34,294 nucleotides of DNA from Paludibacteraceae bacterium. GTDB taxonomy: Bacteria; Bacteroidota; Bacteroidia; Bacteroidales; Paludibacteraceae. Below the pieces are notes generated by a model that saw only the letters and a program-made list of their open reading frames with translations, was not told the origin of the DNA and searched no databases. The stretch is taken from assembly GCA_024401645.1 (NCBI GenBank), contig JAKSKR010000031.1:1-34294 (forward strand), in the 5' to 3' direction. The number at the start of each line of letters is the position of its first letter. The stretch's first letter is position 1. Position numbers and translations under genes: made by a program. Shown one piece after another: positions 17,009 to 25,915 of the stretch.

Positions 17009-17803
17009 TTACACCGAAACCTTACCACTGATGTGTGGCCATGGATCGTAATCTTCGAGCTGGAAATCTTCGTACTTGAAGTCGAAGATGCTCTTAACGT
17101 TAGGGTTTATCACCATCTTCGGCAACTTGCGTGGCGCACGCTCTAGCTGTGTGTGCACCTGCTCAAGGTGATTGGTGTAGATGTGTGTGTCGCCCGTTGT
17201 GTGCACAAACTCGCCAGGTTTCAGGCCTGTCACTTGTGCAACCATCATCAGCAATAGGGCATACGACGCAATGTTGAAAGGCACGCCCAAGAAGACGTCG
17301 GCACTGCGCTGGTAGAGCTGTAGGCTAAGCTTGCCGTTGGCAACGTAGAACTGGAACAGCAAGTGGCAAGGTGGCAACTTCATCTTGTCTACGTCGGCAA
17401 CGTTCCACGCGCTCACAATCAGGCGGCGCGAGTTTGGGTTCTTCTTAATTTCCTCAATCAGGTTGCTAATTTGGTCAATGTGTCCGCCGTTGTAGTCGGG
17501 CCACGAACGCCATTGGTAGCCATATATAGGTCCTAGTTCACCGTTCTCGTCAGCCCATTCGTTCCAAATGCGCACGCCGTTGTCTTGCAGGTACTTCACG
17601 TTGGTGTCGCCTTGCAAGAACCAGAGCAGTTCGTAAATGATGGACTTTAGGTGCAGCTTCTTGGTGGTGAGGAGTGGAAAACCGTCCTCAAGGTTGAAAC
17701 GCATCTGGTGGCCGAAGACGCTTATGGTGCCCGTGCCCGTGCGGTCGCCCTTTTCGTTACCTTCGGTAAGTATGCGGTTCAGTAGGTCTAAATATTGTTT
17801 CAT
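17009..17803 (-). CDS. thyA: Thymidylate synthase
   Basis: Converts dUMP to dTMP using methylenetetrahydrofolate, in the cytoplasm. Seen: N-terminus [15 protein letters not shown], phosphate-binding GDRTGTGT with Arg21, the substrate-site WNEWADENG, catalytic Cys146 in [12 protein letters not shown], and [19 protein letters not shown]; 264 aa, exactly the E. coli length. The frame is open nine codons upstream; the start at MKQYL matches the family. Lies 79 bases downstream of ispG on the same strand and is probably the last gene of rel-ispG-thyA. Confidence 0.96.
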   Translation of the reverse strand: MKQYLDLLNRILTEGNEKGDRTGTGTISVFGHQMRFNLEDGFPLLTTKKLHLKSIIYELLWFLQGDTNVKYLQDNGVRIWNEWADENGELGPIYGYQWRSWPDYNGGHIDQISNLIEEIKKNPNSRRLIVSAWNVADVDKMKLPPCHLLFQFYVANGKLSLQLYQRSADVFLGVPFNIASYALLLMMVAQVTGLKPGEFVHTTGDTHIYTNHLEQVHTQLERAPRKLPKMVINPNVKSIFDFKYEDFQLEDYDPWPHISGKVSV

Positions 17804-17838
17804 TGCTTGTGCTTTCTTTATTTGTGTCAATTAGGCAA

Positions 17839-17873
17839 GTGGCAACAGTTCTTGCCACGTTGTCTAACGTTAG
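17839..17873 (-). other. Intercistronic hairpins between ispG and thyA
   Basis: A perfect seven-base hairpin (17839-17845 with 17852-17858) and a 10-base palindrome CTAACGTTAG (17864-17873). No strong T tract follows on the minus strand, so attenuation or RNA processing is possible but unproven. Confidence 0.4.
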
Positions 17874-17882
17874 TTGGCTTTT

Positions 17883-19715
17883 TTATGCCTCGTTCCAGTC
17901 GCCGTTGCGCTTAATCAGTTCAATCAGTTTTTCAACTGCCTCCTCTGCCGGAATCATCTTCTCAATGCATTCCTGTCCCTTGTAGAGGTTTACCTTGCCC
18001 ACGCCCGAACCAACGTAACCGTAGTCGGCATCGGCCATTTCGCCCGGACCGTTTACAATGCAGCCCATAATGCCAATCTTCAGGTTCTTCAGGTGGCTGG
18101 TTTTCTCCTTAATGCGGGCAATGGTGCTCTGCATGTCGTAGAGTGTTCTGCCGCAACTTGGGCAAGAGATATATTCGGTCTTGCTCATGCGGCTGCGCGA
18201 AGCCTGCAACACCGCGAAGGCGCCCGAAATGACGTCGGCAGGGTCAAGATTCTTGTCTTCCAACCAAATGCCGTCGCTAATGCCGTCAATGAAGAACGAA
18301 CCTAGGTCGGCTCCGCATTTTACCTGGAAGTCGCCCTTTTCGCTGTCGGTGTAGGTTTGTTTCAGCACAACTGGGTTTTCCAAACCCTTGTTTAGCAGGG
18401 TGTGGATGAAGGCGCGCTGTTCGCCAACCGGATTGATGTGGTCGCTTTCTATAACGAAGACGCACTTGTCGTCGGCTGCGGCCAGGGTCTCGTCAATCTG
18501 CCCATAGCACGTCTGCACAAACTTTATGCCGGCATTGCACTTCTTAATGTTGCCGTAGTTGGCCTTTGTGAACATAGGGTAGAGGTTTGCGGTCTCCTTC
18601 CATATGCTATAGTCTACAATGGTAGGTAGCACAATGTGGCTAGGCAGTGCGGTTGCCATCACATAGTCTGGTTTCAGCATGCCCTCGGTGCTGCTGGCAA
18701 TAACAATAGGAACGTTGGTAGCGCCAATGTTGCCAATCTTGTTGGTCTTGCGGCGGGTGTAGCTGAAAGGGTTCACCTTGCCGCTGTCGGTAGCTTTAAT
18801 GGTGTTGTGTCCGCTTCGGCGGGCAATGTAGTCGGCCAGTTTCTTTGCCACCGGTATTTCCTTTTCAGGGTCTTCGCTAAGCGAAACGCGAATGGTGTCG
18901 CCAATGCCGTCGGCTAGTAGGGCACCAATGCCAACCGCGCTCTTAATGCGGCCGTCTTCGCCGTCGCCAGCCTCTGTTACGCCAATGTGTAGCGGAAAGT
19001 CCATACCTTCTTCGGCCATTGTGGCAACCAAAAGGCGAACGGTCTCGACCATAATAACGGTGTTCGATGCCTTAATGGAGATGACGACGTTCATGAAGTT
19101 CTCGTCGCGGCAAATGCGGAGGAACTCCATGCACGACTCTACCATACCTTCTTGCGTGTCGCCATAGCGGCTAAGAATGCGGTCGCTAAGCGAACCGTGG
19201 TTCACGCCGATGCGGATGGCGGTCTTGTTCTCCTTGCAGATGTTGAGGAACGGCACCAGGCGTTCTCTAATCTTGCCTATTTCTTGCTGGTATTCTTCGT
19301 CGGTATAGCTGAAACGCTTCTGGGTGTGTACGCTGTCGACGTAGTTGCCGGGGTTAATGCGCACCTTTTCTACGTGTAGGGCAGCCTCGTCGGCAGCCTT
19401 TGGGTTGAAGTGGATGTCGGCTACCAACGGATGGCGGTAACCGCGGCGGGTTAGCTCGGTTCTTATGGGTTCCAAGTTCTTGGCTTCCTTCACTCCCTGT
19501 GCCGTAAAGCGTACTAGCTCGCCGCCTTCCTTAATGATGCGGATGCACTGCTCAACACTGTCGGTTGTCTCGTTGGTGTTGGTGTTGGCCATAGACTGTA
19601 TGCGAATGGGCTGACTGCTGCCCATTGTCAGGTTCCCTATCTTAACGTCGTGTGCTACACGGCGCTTGTAGTTGAAGAGGGCGCTGTTGTCCCTACCCGG
19701 AAAATAGTTCTTCAT
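17883..19715 (-). CDS. ispG: 4-hydroxy-3-methylbut-2-en-1-yl diphosphate synthase, long form
   Basis: Iron-sulfur enzyme of the MEP isoprenoid pathway, converting MEcPP to HMBPP. Seen: N-terminal TIM-barrel (IQSMANTNTNET, RFTAQG, LVADIHFNP, IRIGVNHGSL, HIGVTEAG) and C-terminal iron-sulfur domain with Cys518, Cys521 (CPSCGRTL), Cys552 (GIMGCIVNGPGE) and Glu559. The 610-aa length includes a central insertion (roughly 295-500), as in Bacteroidota and plastid enzymes. Nine bases follow the rel stop, so the two are co-transcribed. Confidence 0.95.
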   Translation of the reverse strand: MKNYFPGRDNSALFNYKRRVAHDVKIGNLTMGSSQPIRIQSMANTNTNETTDSVEQCIRIIKEGGELVRFTAQGVKEAKNLEPIRTELTRRGYRHPLVADIHFNPKAADEAALHVEKVRINPGNYVDSVHTQKRFSYTDEEYQQEIGKIRERLVPFLNICKENKTAIRIGVNHGSLSDRILSRYGDTQEGMVESCMEFLRICRDENFMNVVISIKASNTVIMVETVRLLVATMAEEGMDFPLHIGVTEAGDGEDGRIKSAVGIGALLADGIGDTIRVSLSEDPEKEIPVAKKLADYIARRSGHNTIKATDSGKVNPFSYTRRKTNKIGNIGATNVPIVIASSTEGMLKPDYVMATALPSHIVLPTIVDYSIWKETANLYPMFTKANYGNIKKCNAGIKFVQTCYGQIDETLAAADDKCVFVIESDHINPVGEQRAFIHTLLNKGLENPVVLKQTYTDSEKGDFQVKCGADLGSFFIDGISDGIWLEDKNLDPADVISGAFAVLQASRSRMSKTEYISCPSCGRTLYDMQSTIARIKEKTSHLKNLKIGIMGCIVNGPGEMADADYGYVGSGVGKVNLYKGQECIEKMIPAEEAVEKLIELIKRNGDWNEA

Positions 19716-19724
19716 TTATCTTGT

Positions 19725-21998
19725 TTATTTAAGTACGGCTTTGTCGGTTGCAATTCGTTCAACCGCACTTACGTCTTTAATCTTTAATATGTTCATGCAA
19801 AGGTTGTTCACGTCTTCAACGTCGCGCACATACACGGTGAACGAGGCGGTGAACAAACCATCGTCGGTGTCGAGTGTCAAGCGGCTGATGTTGATTTTCA
19901 ACATGCTTGAAATAACGTTGATGATTTCTGCCAATATGCCCATGCGGTCCATACCCTTAACCTCAATGGTGGCTGGGAACGAGAGCACACGGTGGGTTTC
20001 CCACGATGCCGATACAATCTGGTTGCCGTAGTTGCTCTTCAGCTTCATGGCAACAGGGCATTGGCGCTTGTGCACAATGTAGACACCGCTTTCGTCGAGG
20101 AAGCCCAGAATGTCGTCGCCCGGAATTGGGCAGCAACATTCGGCAATGCGGTATTTTGGTCCCTCGCCGCTTTCCTTCTTGTTATTTTCGGTAACTTTCA
20201 GTCCGTTCTTACCGGCTTTCTTGTTGTCGGCAGGCTTGCTGTTGTTCTCTTTCTTATTGTTGTTGCCGGTAAACTTACCAAAGGTCAGGTCCCAAATCTT
20301 CACCCAGCGGCTGCTCTTCTTGTCCTTGAACATTGTTTTCATCAGTTCTTGCAAGTCGTGGCTGCCCTTACCAATCTTGTACATCATTTCGTCCTTGTTA
20401 GGCTCGCCATAATGTTCAATAATGCGGTTAATGGTGTCGTGGTCGTCCGAGACGTTGTACTTTGTCAAGAATTCGTGCAGTTTCTTTTCGCCTTGTGCAA
20501 TAAGGGCGTGGTATTCCTTTCGGAACATCTGTCGAATGCAGTTGCGTGCCTTTGCCGTCTGCACAATTTCAATCCAGTCGGTTTTAGGCTGTTGGCGTTT
20601 CGAGGTCAGAATTTCCACCTGGTCGCCACTCTGCAGCTTGTAGGTTATAGGTACCAGCTTGTGGCTCACCTTGGCGCCAATGCACTGCATGCCCAGCTCG
20701 GTGTGTAGGTCGAAGGCAAGGTCTAGCACCGTACTGCCTTGCGGCATGGTCTTAATGTCGCCTTTAGGGGTGTAGACGAAGATTTCAGACGCGAACAGGT
20801 TCATCTTGAACGTGTCTAGGAAGTCAATGGCATTGCTGTCTGGGTTTTTCAGCTGTTCCTTAATGGTTTGTAGCCATTTTTCCAATTCCGAGTCGTCTTG
20901 CTCTCCGGTCTTGTATTTCCAGTGTGCGGCAAAGCCCTTTTCCGCAATGTCGTCCATGCGTCGGCTTCTTATCTGCACCTCTATCCATTTGTTGTCTGGC
21001 CCCATCACGGTCACGTGCAGTGCCTCGTAGCCGTTGGCTTTAGGGGTGTTTACCCAGTCGCGAATGCGGTCGGGGCGTGGTTTGTATAGGTCGGTCACTG
21101 CCGAGTAAATAGACCAGCAGTTCTGTTTCTCGTCTTTGGGGTCAGGACAGTCGAACACGATTCTTATTGCAAGAATGTCGTAGACTTCTTCAAACGGAAT
21201 GATTTTTTTCTCCATCTTACGCCAAATGGAGTAGACGGACTTTATGCGCGACTTGATTTCGAATTCCAATCCCAGTTTCTCAAGCTTTTCCCTAATGGGT
21301 TGCTTAATGTCGCTAAACAGGGCGTCGCGTTCCTTACTGGTGTCTTCCAGCTTCTTGCTTAACTCAAGGTATTTGTCGGGGTGCTCATATTTGAAACTAA
21401 GGTCTTCCAACTCGGTCTTAATGGCATAAAGGCCTAGTCGGTTGGCAAGTGGAGCATAAATGTACTGGGTTTCGCCGGCAATTTTCAGCTGCTTGTGTGG
21501 GGGCATAGACCCTAGGGTTCGCATGTTGTGAAGGCGGTCGGCCATCTTAATCAGCACCACGCGAATGTCTTCGTTCATGGTTAGGAGCAACTTGCGGAAG
21601 TTCTCGGCTTGGGCAGAGGCCTGTGTGCCGAACACACCACCCGAAATCTTGGTCAATCCGTCCACTATAATGGAGATTTTTTCTCCGAACAGGTTCTTAA
21701 TGTCCTCAACGCTCGTCTCGGTATCTTCCACCACGTCGTGTAGCAATGCCGAACAGATGGAGGTAGAGCCTAGTCCCAGCTCTTCTGCAACAATCTGTGC
21801 CACGGCAATGGGGTGCATAATGTAGGGTTCACCACTGCGGCGGCGCACACCTGCATGTGCTTTCCTGGCATACTTGAAAGCTTTTTCTATGATGTCGATG
21901 TGCTTGCGGTGGTTCGAATTGAGGTATGTTTCACGCAGTTTGGCATATTCTGCGTCAATCATTGCGTCTTCTTCGGGCGTGTTTTGTACTTTTTCCAT
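19725..21998 (-). CDS. RelA/SpoT family (p)ppGpp synthetase/hydrolase
   Basis: Long RSH enzyme (757 aa) controlling the stringent response. Domains seen: N-terminal HD hydrolase (LLHDVVED with His87-Asp88), nucleotidyl synthetase (YDILAIRIVFDCPD, then VNTPKANGYEALHVTVMG and VQIRSRRMDDIAEKG), TGS (IFVYTPKGDIKTMPQG), a helical part, a Cys-rich conserved patch (ECCCPIPGDDILGF) and a C-terminal ACT (MDRMGILAEIINVIS). The intact HD motif supports hydrolase as well as synthetase activity. Promoter box at 22045-22052; followed by ispG. Confidence 0.94.
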   Translation of the reverse strand: MEKVQNTPEEDAMIDAEYAKLRETYLNSNHRKHIDIIEKAFKYARKAHAGVRRRSGEPYIMHPIAVAQIVAEELGLGSTSICSALLHDVVEDTETSVEDIKNLFGEKISIIVDGLTKISGGVFGTQASAQAENFRKLLLTMNEDIRVVLIKMADRLHNMRTLGSMPPHKQLKIAGETQYIYAPLANRLGLYAIKTELEDLSFKYEHPDKYLELSKKLEDTSKERDALFSDIKQPIREKLEKLGLEFEIKSRIKSVYSIWRKMEKKIIPFEEVYDILAIRIVFDCPDPKDEKQNCWSIYSAVTDLYKPRPDRIRDWVNTPKANGYEALHVTVMGPDNKWIEVQIRSRRMDDIAEKGFAAHWKYKTGEQDDSELEKWLQTIKEQLKNPDSNAIDFLDTFKMNLFASEIFVYTPKGDIKTMPQGSTVLDLAFDLHTELGMQCIGAKVSHKLVPITYKLQSGDQVEILTSKRQQPKTDWIEIVQTAKARNCIRQMFRKEYHALIAQGEKKLHEFLTKYNVSDDHDTINRIIEHYGEPNKDEMMYKIGKGSHDLQELMKTMFKDKKSSRWVKIWDLTFGKFTGNNNKKENNSKPADNKKAGKNGLKVTENNKKESGEGPKYRIAECCCPIPGDDILGFLDESGVYIVHKRQCPVAMKLKSNYGNQIVSASWETHRVLSFPATIEVKGMDRMGILAEIINVISSMLKINISRLTLDTDDGLFTASFTVYVRDVEDVNNLCMNILKIKDVSAVERIATDKAVLK

Positions 21999-22044
21999 AA
22001 AATGAACGTTTTGTACCTTGGTTTCATTAATGCGAGCTATTCTA

Positions 22045-22052
22045 CAAATATA
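22045..22052 (-). promoter_or_regulatory. Predicted -7 box of rel-ispG-thyA
   Basis: On the minus strand this reads TATATTTG (TAnnTTTG), about 47 bases before the rel ATG. Confidence 0.6.
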
Positions 22053-22120
22053 AGTTTTTTTTTATTCCGTTCCCTCTTTTTTACTTGTTCTTTTGCGCTG
22101 TCTAAAATTTTTAGCGACAA

Positions 22121-22187
22121 GGGTCTTGGGGACTGGAACCTCGACCCATCCTTTATGGTGGGTCGAGAGTGCCTGTCCCCTTGACCC
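22121..22187. repeat. 67-nt imperfect palindrome between rel and the Sel1 island
   Basis: Nested arms: 22121-22125 with 22183-22187; 22128-22133 with 22175-22180; two G-C pairs; then a perfect 9-base core, 22140-22148 with 22159-22167, extendable through the loop. Interruptions are short and symmetric (TT/TT, T/T). It is not followed by a T tract, so it does not look like a terminator. The right end coincides with the start of the 184-bp direct repeat at 22187. Could be a MITE/REP-like remnant or a regulatory cruciform. Confidence 0.75.
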
Positions 22188-22370
22188 GTTCCCCATTTCC
22201 GCCCACTTTTCGTCCACCTTTGCTCTTTTTTCGCATCACTTTTTCACTTACCTTTGTCGCAAATAAAACAAACCACACAAACATGGAAAACAAGGACATC
22301 GAAAAACTTACAAAACGTGCCGAACAGGGCGATGCTGCCGCTATTCGTGAATTGGCAGATTACTACCTTG
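22187..22370 (+). repeat. 184-bp perfect direct repeat, copy 1 (promoter plus N-terminus of Sel1 gene 1)
   Basis: Identical base for base to 24021-24204 (offset 1834). It covers about 96 bases of upstream DNA including the -7 box, the ATG and the first 29 codons. The flanks differ immediately on both sides. Confidence 0.95.
22249..22256 (+). promoter_or_regulatory. Predicted -7 box of Sel1 gene 1
   Basis: TACCTTTG (TAnnTTTG), 26 bases before the ATG. The same box is at 24083-24090. Confidence 0.6.
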
Positions 22371-23950
22371 AACAAAAGAACTATAAGAATGCCCTCGAAC
22401 TTTACCTAAAGTTGGCTGACCAAAACGATGCAGAGGTTTTAAGGCGTATAGGCTATTGTTGTTTTTTTCAAAAAGATTACAAAAAAGCAGTCGAATGGTG
22501 GTTTAAAGCTGCTGAAATGGGAAACCCAAAGGCCCAAAACCATTTAGGATATTCTTACCAAAATGGCGTAGGCGTAGAACAAGACCTAAAGAAAGCCGTA
22601 GAGTGGTACTCAAAAGCGGCAGAAGGGGGCAATGCAATTGCCCAGTATAATTTGGGCTTATGTTATAAGAAAGGCAATGGCGTAGAACAAAACCACGAGA
22701 AAGCAGTAGAGTGGTTCTCTAAGGCGGCAGATCAGGGCGAAGCTGGTGCACAACGTAATATGAGTATTTGCTATCATAATGGAGAGGGCGTTGAACGTGA
22801 TTATAAGAAAGCCGTGGAATGGACCCTTAAAGCAGCAGAACAAGGAGATAAAATTTCCATATTCAATTTAGGAGCTTGCTATATTGATGGCATCGGCGTA
22901 GAACGAGATGCAAAAAAGGCTGTTGAATTGTACACCAAAGCAGCTGAATTAGGATACGTTCTTGCCCAAAGGAACTTGGGTGGTTGCTATAAAGACGGTA
23001 CAGGTGTGGAAAGAAATTACGACACTGCCGAATATTGGTACAAAAAAGCAGCTGAGCAAGGTGACGAATATGCCAAAACGCAAGTTGAACGTTTTAATTC
23101 AGAAAGAAAATTTCAAGAGCATGTAAAACTCATTGAACAGGGCGACTCGGATGCACAAGGTGATTTTGGACCGGTAAAGAAGGTAACCGTTAAGGGTACC
23201 AATTCAGACTGTCGTGATTTAGGCATTAATACCATTTGGTTCGAAAATTACACCTTGCGTGTAGGCTTAAGATGTGGATATTCGAAACATTTAACGTACA
23301 ACAAGGACGACGAAGCCTTTGAATGCGAAATGAACAATCTTACCCTTGTCGTTGATGGGAAACGAATTAAAAACTGGAAGGTTCAAGACCTATTTACACT
23401 GATAAAGGAGTGCGGCTTGTCTATTAGTGATTTGGATGCCGACAATGAATATAGAGTAGATGATGTTGTTATTACGGAAATGACATTCGAGGATAACAAT
23501 GGCAAAACGTATGAGATGGATGAAGATTTGTTGGAAATGAATCCTATCTTCCTTTCTGAAATGAACGAGTTGCTTGAACTATGCGATGACATAACACTTG
23601 GACTCATTGAGATTGATGAGGAAAAAGTGGCAAAATTAGAGTCCGCTTATGGCATAAAGGCGCCTTATGAACTTAAAGCCATAGTTTCGCAATCAGACAG
23701 AGGTATTCTTGCAAGGGGAGTTTCTGCTATTGCGACTGTTCTTAATTTCGACGATATGCTGAATGTGGATGTTGACTTATTCAAGAAAAAGGGATACATA
23801 CCTGTAATGATGGACTGCTGGGAACAGTCTTATTTCGTCTATAGTCCAAAAACGGACACTTGGCTGAACATCGAAGAAGACGGCACGGACTATTTTGAAG
23901 ACGATAGCCTTTGCACTGTTCTAAAGGCGTATGACGGCGACGTAGATTGA
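22283..23950 (+). CDS. Sel1-repeat protein 1 with SUKH-like C-terminus
   Basis: 555 aa, cytoplasmic (no signal). Seen: two degenerate helical repeats (1-82), then about five canonical 36-residue Sel1 repeats (84-265; pattern AQxxLGxCYxxGxGVExxxxKAVEWYxKAAEQG). An unassigned region follows (about 295-440), and a final segment (446-548) of the SMI1/KNR4 (SUKH) type: LESAYGIKAPYELKAIV, a central DMLNVDVDLF, and GYIPVMMD ... YFVYSPKTDTW. SUKH proteins are often immunity proteins against toxins; this assignment is by eye and moderate. The frame is open further left, but the ATG at 22283 is preceded by the promoter box and is shared with gene 2. Part of an accessory island between rel and traR/dksA-like. 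Confidence 0.85.
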   Translation: MENKDIEKLTKRAEQGDAAAIRELADYYLEQKNYKNALELYLKLADQNDAEVLRRIGYCCFFQKDYKKAVEWWFKAAEMGNPKAQNHLGYSYQNGVGVEQDLKKAVEWYSKAAEGGNAIAQYNLGLCYKKGNGVEQNHEKAVEWFSKAADQGEAGAQRNMSICYHNGEGVERDYKKAVEWTLKAAEQGDKISIFNLGACYIDGIGVERDAKKAVELYTKAAELGYVLAQRNLGGCYKDGTGVERNYDTAEYWYKKAAEQGDEYAKTQVERFNSERKFQEHVKLIEQGDSDAQGDFGPVKKVTVKGTNSDCRDLGINTIWFENYTLRVGLRCGYSKHLTYNKDDEAFECEMNNLTLVVDGKRIKNWKVQDLFTLIKECGLSISDLDADNEYRVDDVVITEMTFEDNNGKTYEMDEDLLEMNPIFLSEMNELLELCDDITLGLIEIDEEKVAKLESAYGIKAPYELKAIVSQSDRGILARGVSAIATVLNFDDMLNVDVDLFKKKGYIPVMMDCWEQSYFVYSPKTDTWLNIEEDGTDYFEDDSLCTVLKAYDGDVD

Positions 23951-23983
23951 CATAGAGCCTAACTGCTATGGCAGTTAACAACA

Positions 23984-24017
23984 AAAGGCTACCTACTCGG
24001 TAGCCTTTGTTGTTTCT
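23984..24017 (+). terminator. Rho-independent terminator between the two Sel1 genes
   Basis: Perfect 10-base arms 23984-23993 and 23999-24008, extended by AACAAC/GTTGTT with a one-base bulge, then a T-rich tail. A small perfect hairpin (23961-23966 with 23971-23976) precedes it. The two genes are therefore separate transcription units. Confidence 0.88.
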
Positions 24018-24020
24018 TTA

Positions 24021-24204
24021 CGTTCCCCATTTCCGCCCACTTTTCGTCCACCTTTGCTCTTTTTTCGCATCACTTTTTCACTTACCTTTGTCGCAAATAA
24101 AACAAACCACACAAACATGGAAAACAAGGACATCGAAAAACTTACAAAACGTGCCGAACAGGGCGATGCTGCCGCTATTCGTGAATTGGCAGATTACTAC
24201 CTTG
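24021..24204 (+). repeat. 184-bp perfect direct repeat, copy 2 (promoter plus N-terminus of Sel1 gene 2)
   Basis: Exact copy of 22187-22370. It begins directly after the terminator of gene 1. Confidence 0.95.
24083..24090 (+). promoter_or_regulatory. Predicted -7 box of Sel1 gene 2
   Basis: TACCTTTG within the duplicated segment, 26 bases before the ATG at 24117. Confidence 0.6.
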
Positions 24205-25721
24205 CCGAAAAACCAGATTACGAGAAAGCCTTTGATTTGTATAACAAAATTGCGGATTTGGGTGACTCGGATGTGATTAACCGTTTGGGAATTTTATACA
24301 TGAATTTGAAAAACAACCTTGAAAAAGCAGTAGAGTATTACTCTAAAGCTGCTGAATTAGGAAACCCAAAAGCCCAAAGTAATTTGGGGAGTTGTTATGC
24401 AAAAGGCAAAGGCGTAGAACAGGACCAAAAGAAAGCCGTAGTGTGGTACTCCAAAGCAGCGGAACAAGATTATGCGCCTGCCCAATGTAACTTGGGATTT
24501 TGTTATGTAAAAGGCGAAGGTGTAGAACAAGATTACGAGAAAGCCATAGTGTGGTACACAAAAGCAGTGGAACAGGGAGATAAAATTGCCATAAACAATT
24601 TAGGAGCTTGCTATATTGATGGCATTGGCGTAGAACGAGACGCTAAAAAGGGCGTTGAATTGTACACCAAATCCGCTGAATTAGGATACGTTCTTGCCCA
24701 AAAAAACTTGGGTGGTTGCTATAAAAACGGAACTGGCGTTGAAAGAAATTACGATACAGCGGAGTATTGGTACAGAAAATCTGCCGAGCAAGGTAACGAA
24801 GATGCGAAGAAGGCACTGAACGATTTGTACGATGAAGGCCTCATAATTCCTGCCGATGCGCCAAGGATCCACGATGCCGACTTTGGCGAACTCGCCTATG
24901 CCGGCAAAAAGGGTTGGAAGGGTCAGACCACCGCTAACTTCAATGGCAAGGAAACGGAATTGGCCATTGAGTTGGAAGGAACAAAAGACGACAAGGTTAC
25001 CGACGCCCAACGCAAGGCGTATGCCGAGTATAAGGTAAAGGAAAGCGATTTCTTCAAGGCAATGATTGCCAAGGCAAAGGAACTTTACAAAGATGTTGAC
25101 GTCATTTATCCAAAAACCTTATTCATCGACCGACAGGGCAATTACGGATGGATGGGTCCAAAAACGGTCATCCTTTCCGATGGCGACGTGCAGTTTGCGG
25201 CATCGAATAATGTTTTATATAACTATGCCGATGTCATTGCCAACCGCACCAAGAAAGAATGGTACGAATGGGATACAATCTATTTGAATCTTCTTGGCGA
25301 GCTGGATGCGTATAGTGTTGAGCGAGATGATTATAGAGTTGATGAGTATGAAGACGAGGATATTCGCAACGGCAAGCTGACCGAGCAAGAAGTGGATCTG
25401 CTATTGTGGCTGACAAATGAATACGATACCTCACGTATCGCCGACAGGGTACTTAATTACTGCAACGCTCATTATGAAAGCGCTTGCTATTATGATAAAG
25501 AGAAAAAGGAATACGTGAACTTTGAGCTTATAGAAAAGACCGACCTCTTTAAAGAAGTGTCCCTTTCCTCTGTCCGCTTGATGACAAAGCTTGCGGAAGA
25601 CACCTGCAGCCCAGACATGGCAATTGTAGGTGAGTGCGGATGCGACCCAGACCACGGTATCGCCATCTGTTTCTGCGAAAAGGTATACGATGGCATCTGC
25701 TCTCATGCCGATGTGCTATAA
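24117..25721 (+). CDS. Sel1-repeat protein 2 with a different C-terminal module
   Basis: 534 aa, cytoplasmic. The first 29 residues are identical to Sel1 protein 1. Sel1 repeats occupy about 50-235 and their last two (from NNLGACYIDGIGVERDAKKGVELY) are nearly identical to the paralogue. The C-terminus is unrelated to it: residues 255-360 (DADFGELAYAGKKGWKGQTTANFNGKE..., with DRQGNYGW) have the look of the DUF6985-type small beta domain found among immunity-like proteins. The last 170 residues are unassigned, acidic and end with several Cys. The C-terminal assignment is tentative. Own promoter copy. Confidence 0.83.
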   Translation: MENKDIEKLTKRAEQGDAAAIRELADYYLAEKPDYEKAFDLYNKIADLGDSDVINRLGILYMNLKNNLEKAVEYYSKAAELGNPKAQSNLGSCYAKGKGVEQDQKKAVVWYSKAAEQDYAPAQCNLGFCYVKGEGVEQDYEKAIVWYTKAVEQGDKIAINNLGACYIDGIGVERDAKKGVELYTKSAELGYVLAQKNLGGCYKNGTGVERNYDTAEYWYRKSAEQGNEDAKKALNDLYDEGLIIPADAPRIHDADFGELAYAGKKGWKGQTTANFNGKETELAIELEGTKDDKVTDAQRKAYAEYKVKESDFFKAMIAKAKELYKDVDVIYPKTLFIDRQGNYGWMGPKTVILSDGDVQFAASNNVLYNYADVIANRTKKEWYEWDTIYLNLLGELDAYSVERDDYRVDEYEDEDIRNGKLTEQEVDLLLWLTNEYDTSRIADRVLNYCNAHYESACYYDKEKKEYVNFELIEKTDLFKEVSLSSVRLMTKLAEDTCSPDMAIVGECGCDPDHGIAICFCEKVYDGICSHADVL

Positions 25722-25824
25722 CCGGAAACGATAAAGTAAAAGGATGATTCTTGACCCGCATACTAAAATGGTGTTTTGTTGAAAAAAAATACCAGTAACT
25801 TTTTACCTTAAATGCACATTTTGT

Positions 25825-25832
25825 TACATTTG
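25825..25832 (+). promoter_or_regulatory. Predicted -7 box of the traR/dksA-like gene
   Basis: TACATTTG (TAnnTTTG). It implies a leader of about 80 bases that contains a six-base hairpin (25861-25866 with 25874-25879). Confidence 0.55.
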
Positions 25833-25915
25833 CGCAATTTAATACAACATTCAAAAAAATGGCTTGCTTAACACAAGCCGCTCTTTTATCTATTACCACT
25901 TAATTTGGGTTGATT

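Noticed and set aside
19992..20708. 238-codon plus-strand open frame inside rel
   Set aside because: Antisense shadow of the TGS/ACT part of rel; hydrophobic bias only.
22128..22180. Palindrome upstream of Sel1 gene 1 as a terminator
   Set aside because: No T tract on either strand after the hairpin, and no gene ends there; it lies between divergent promoters.
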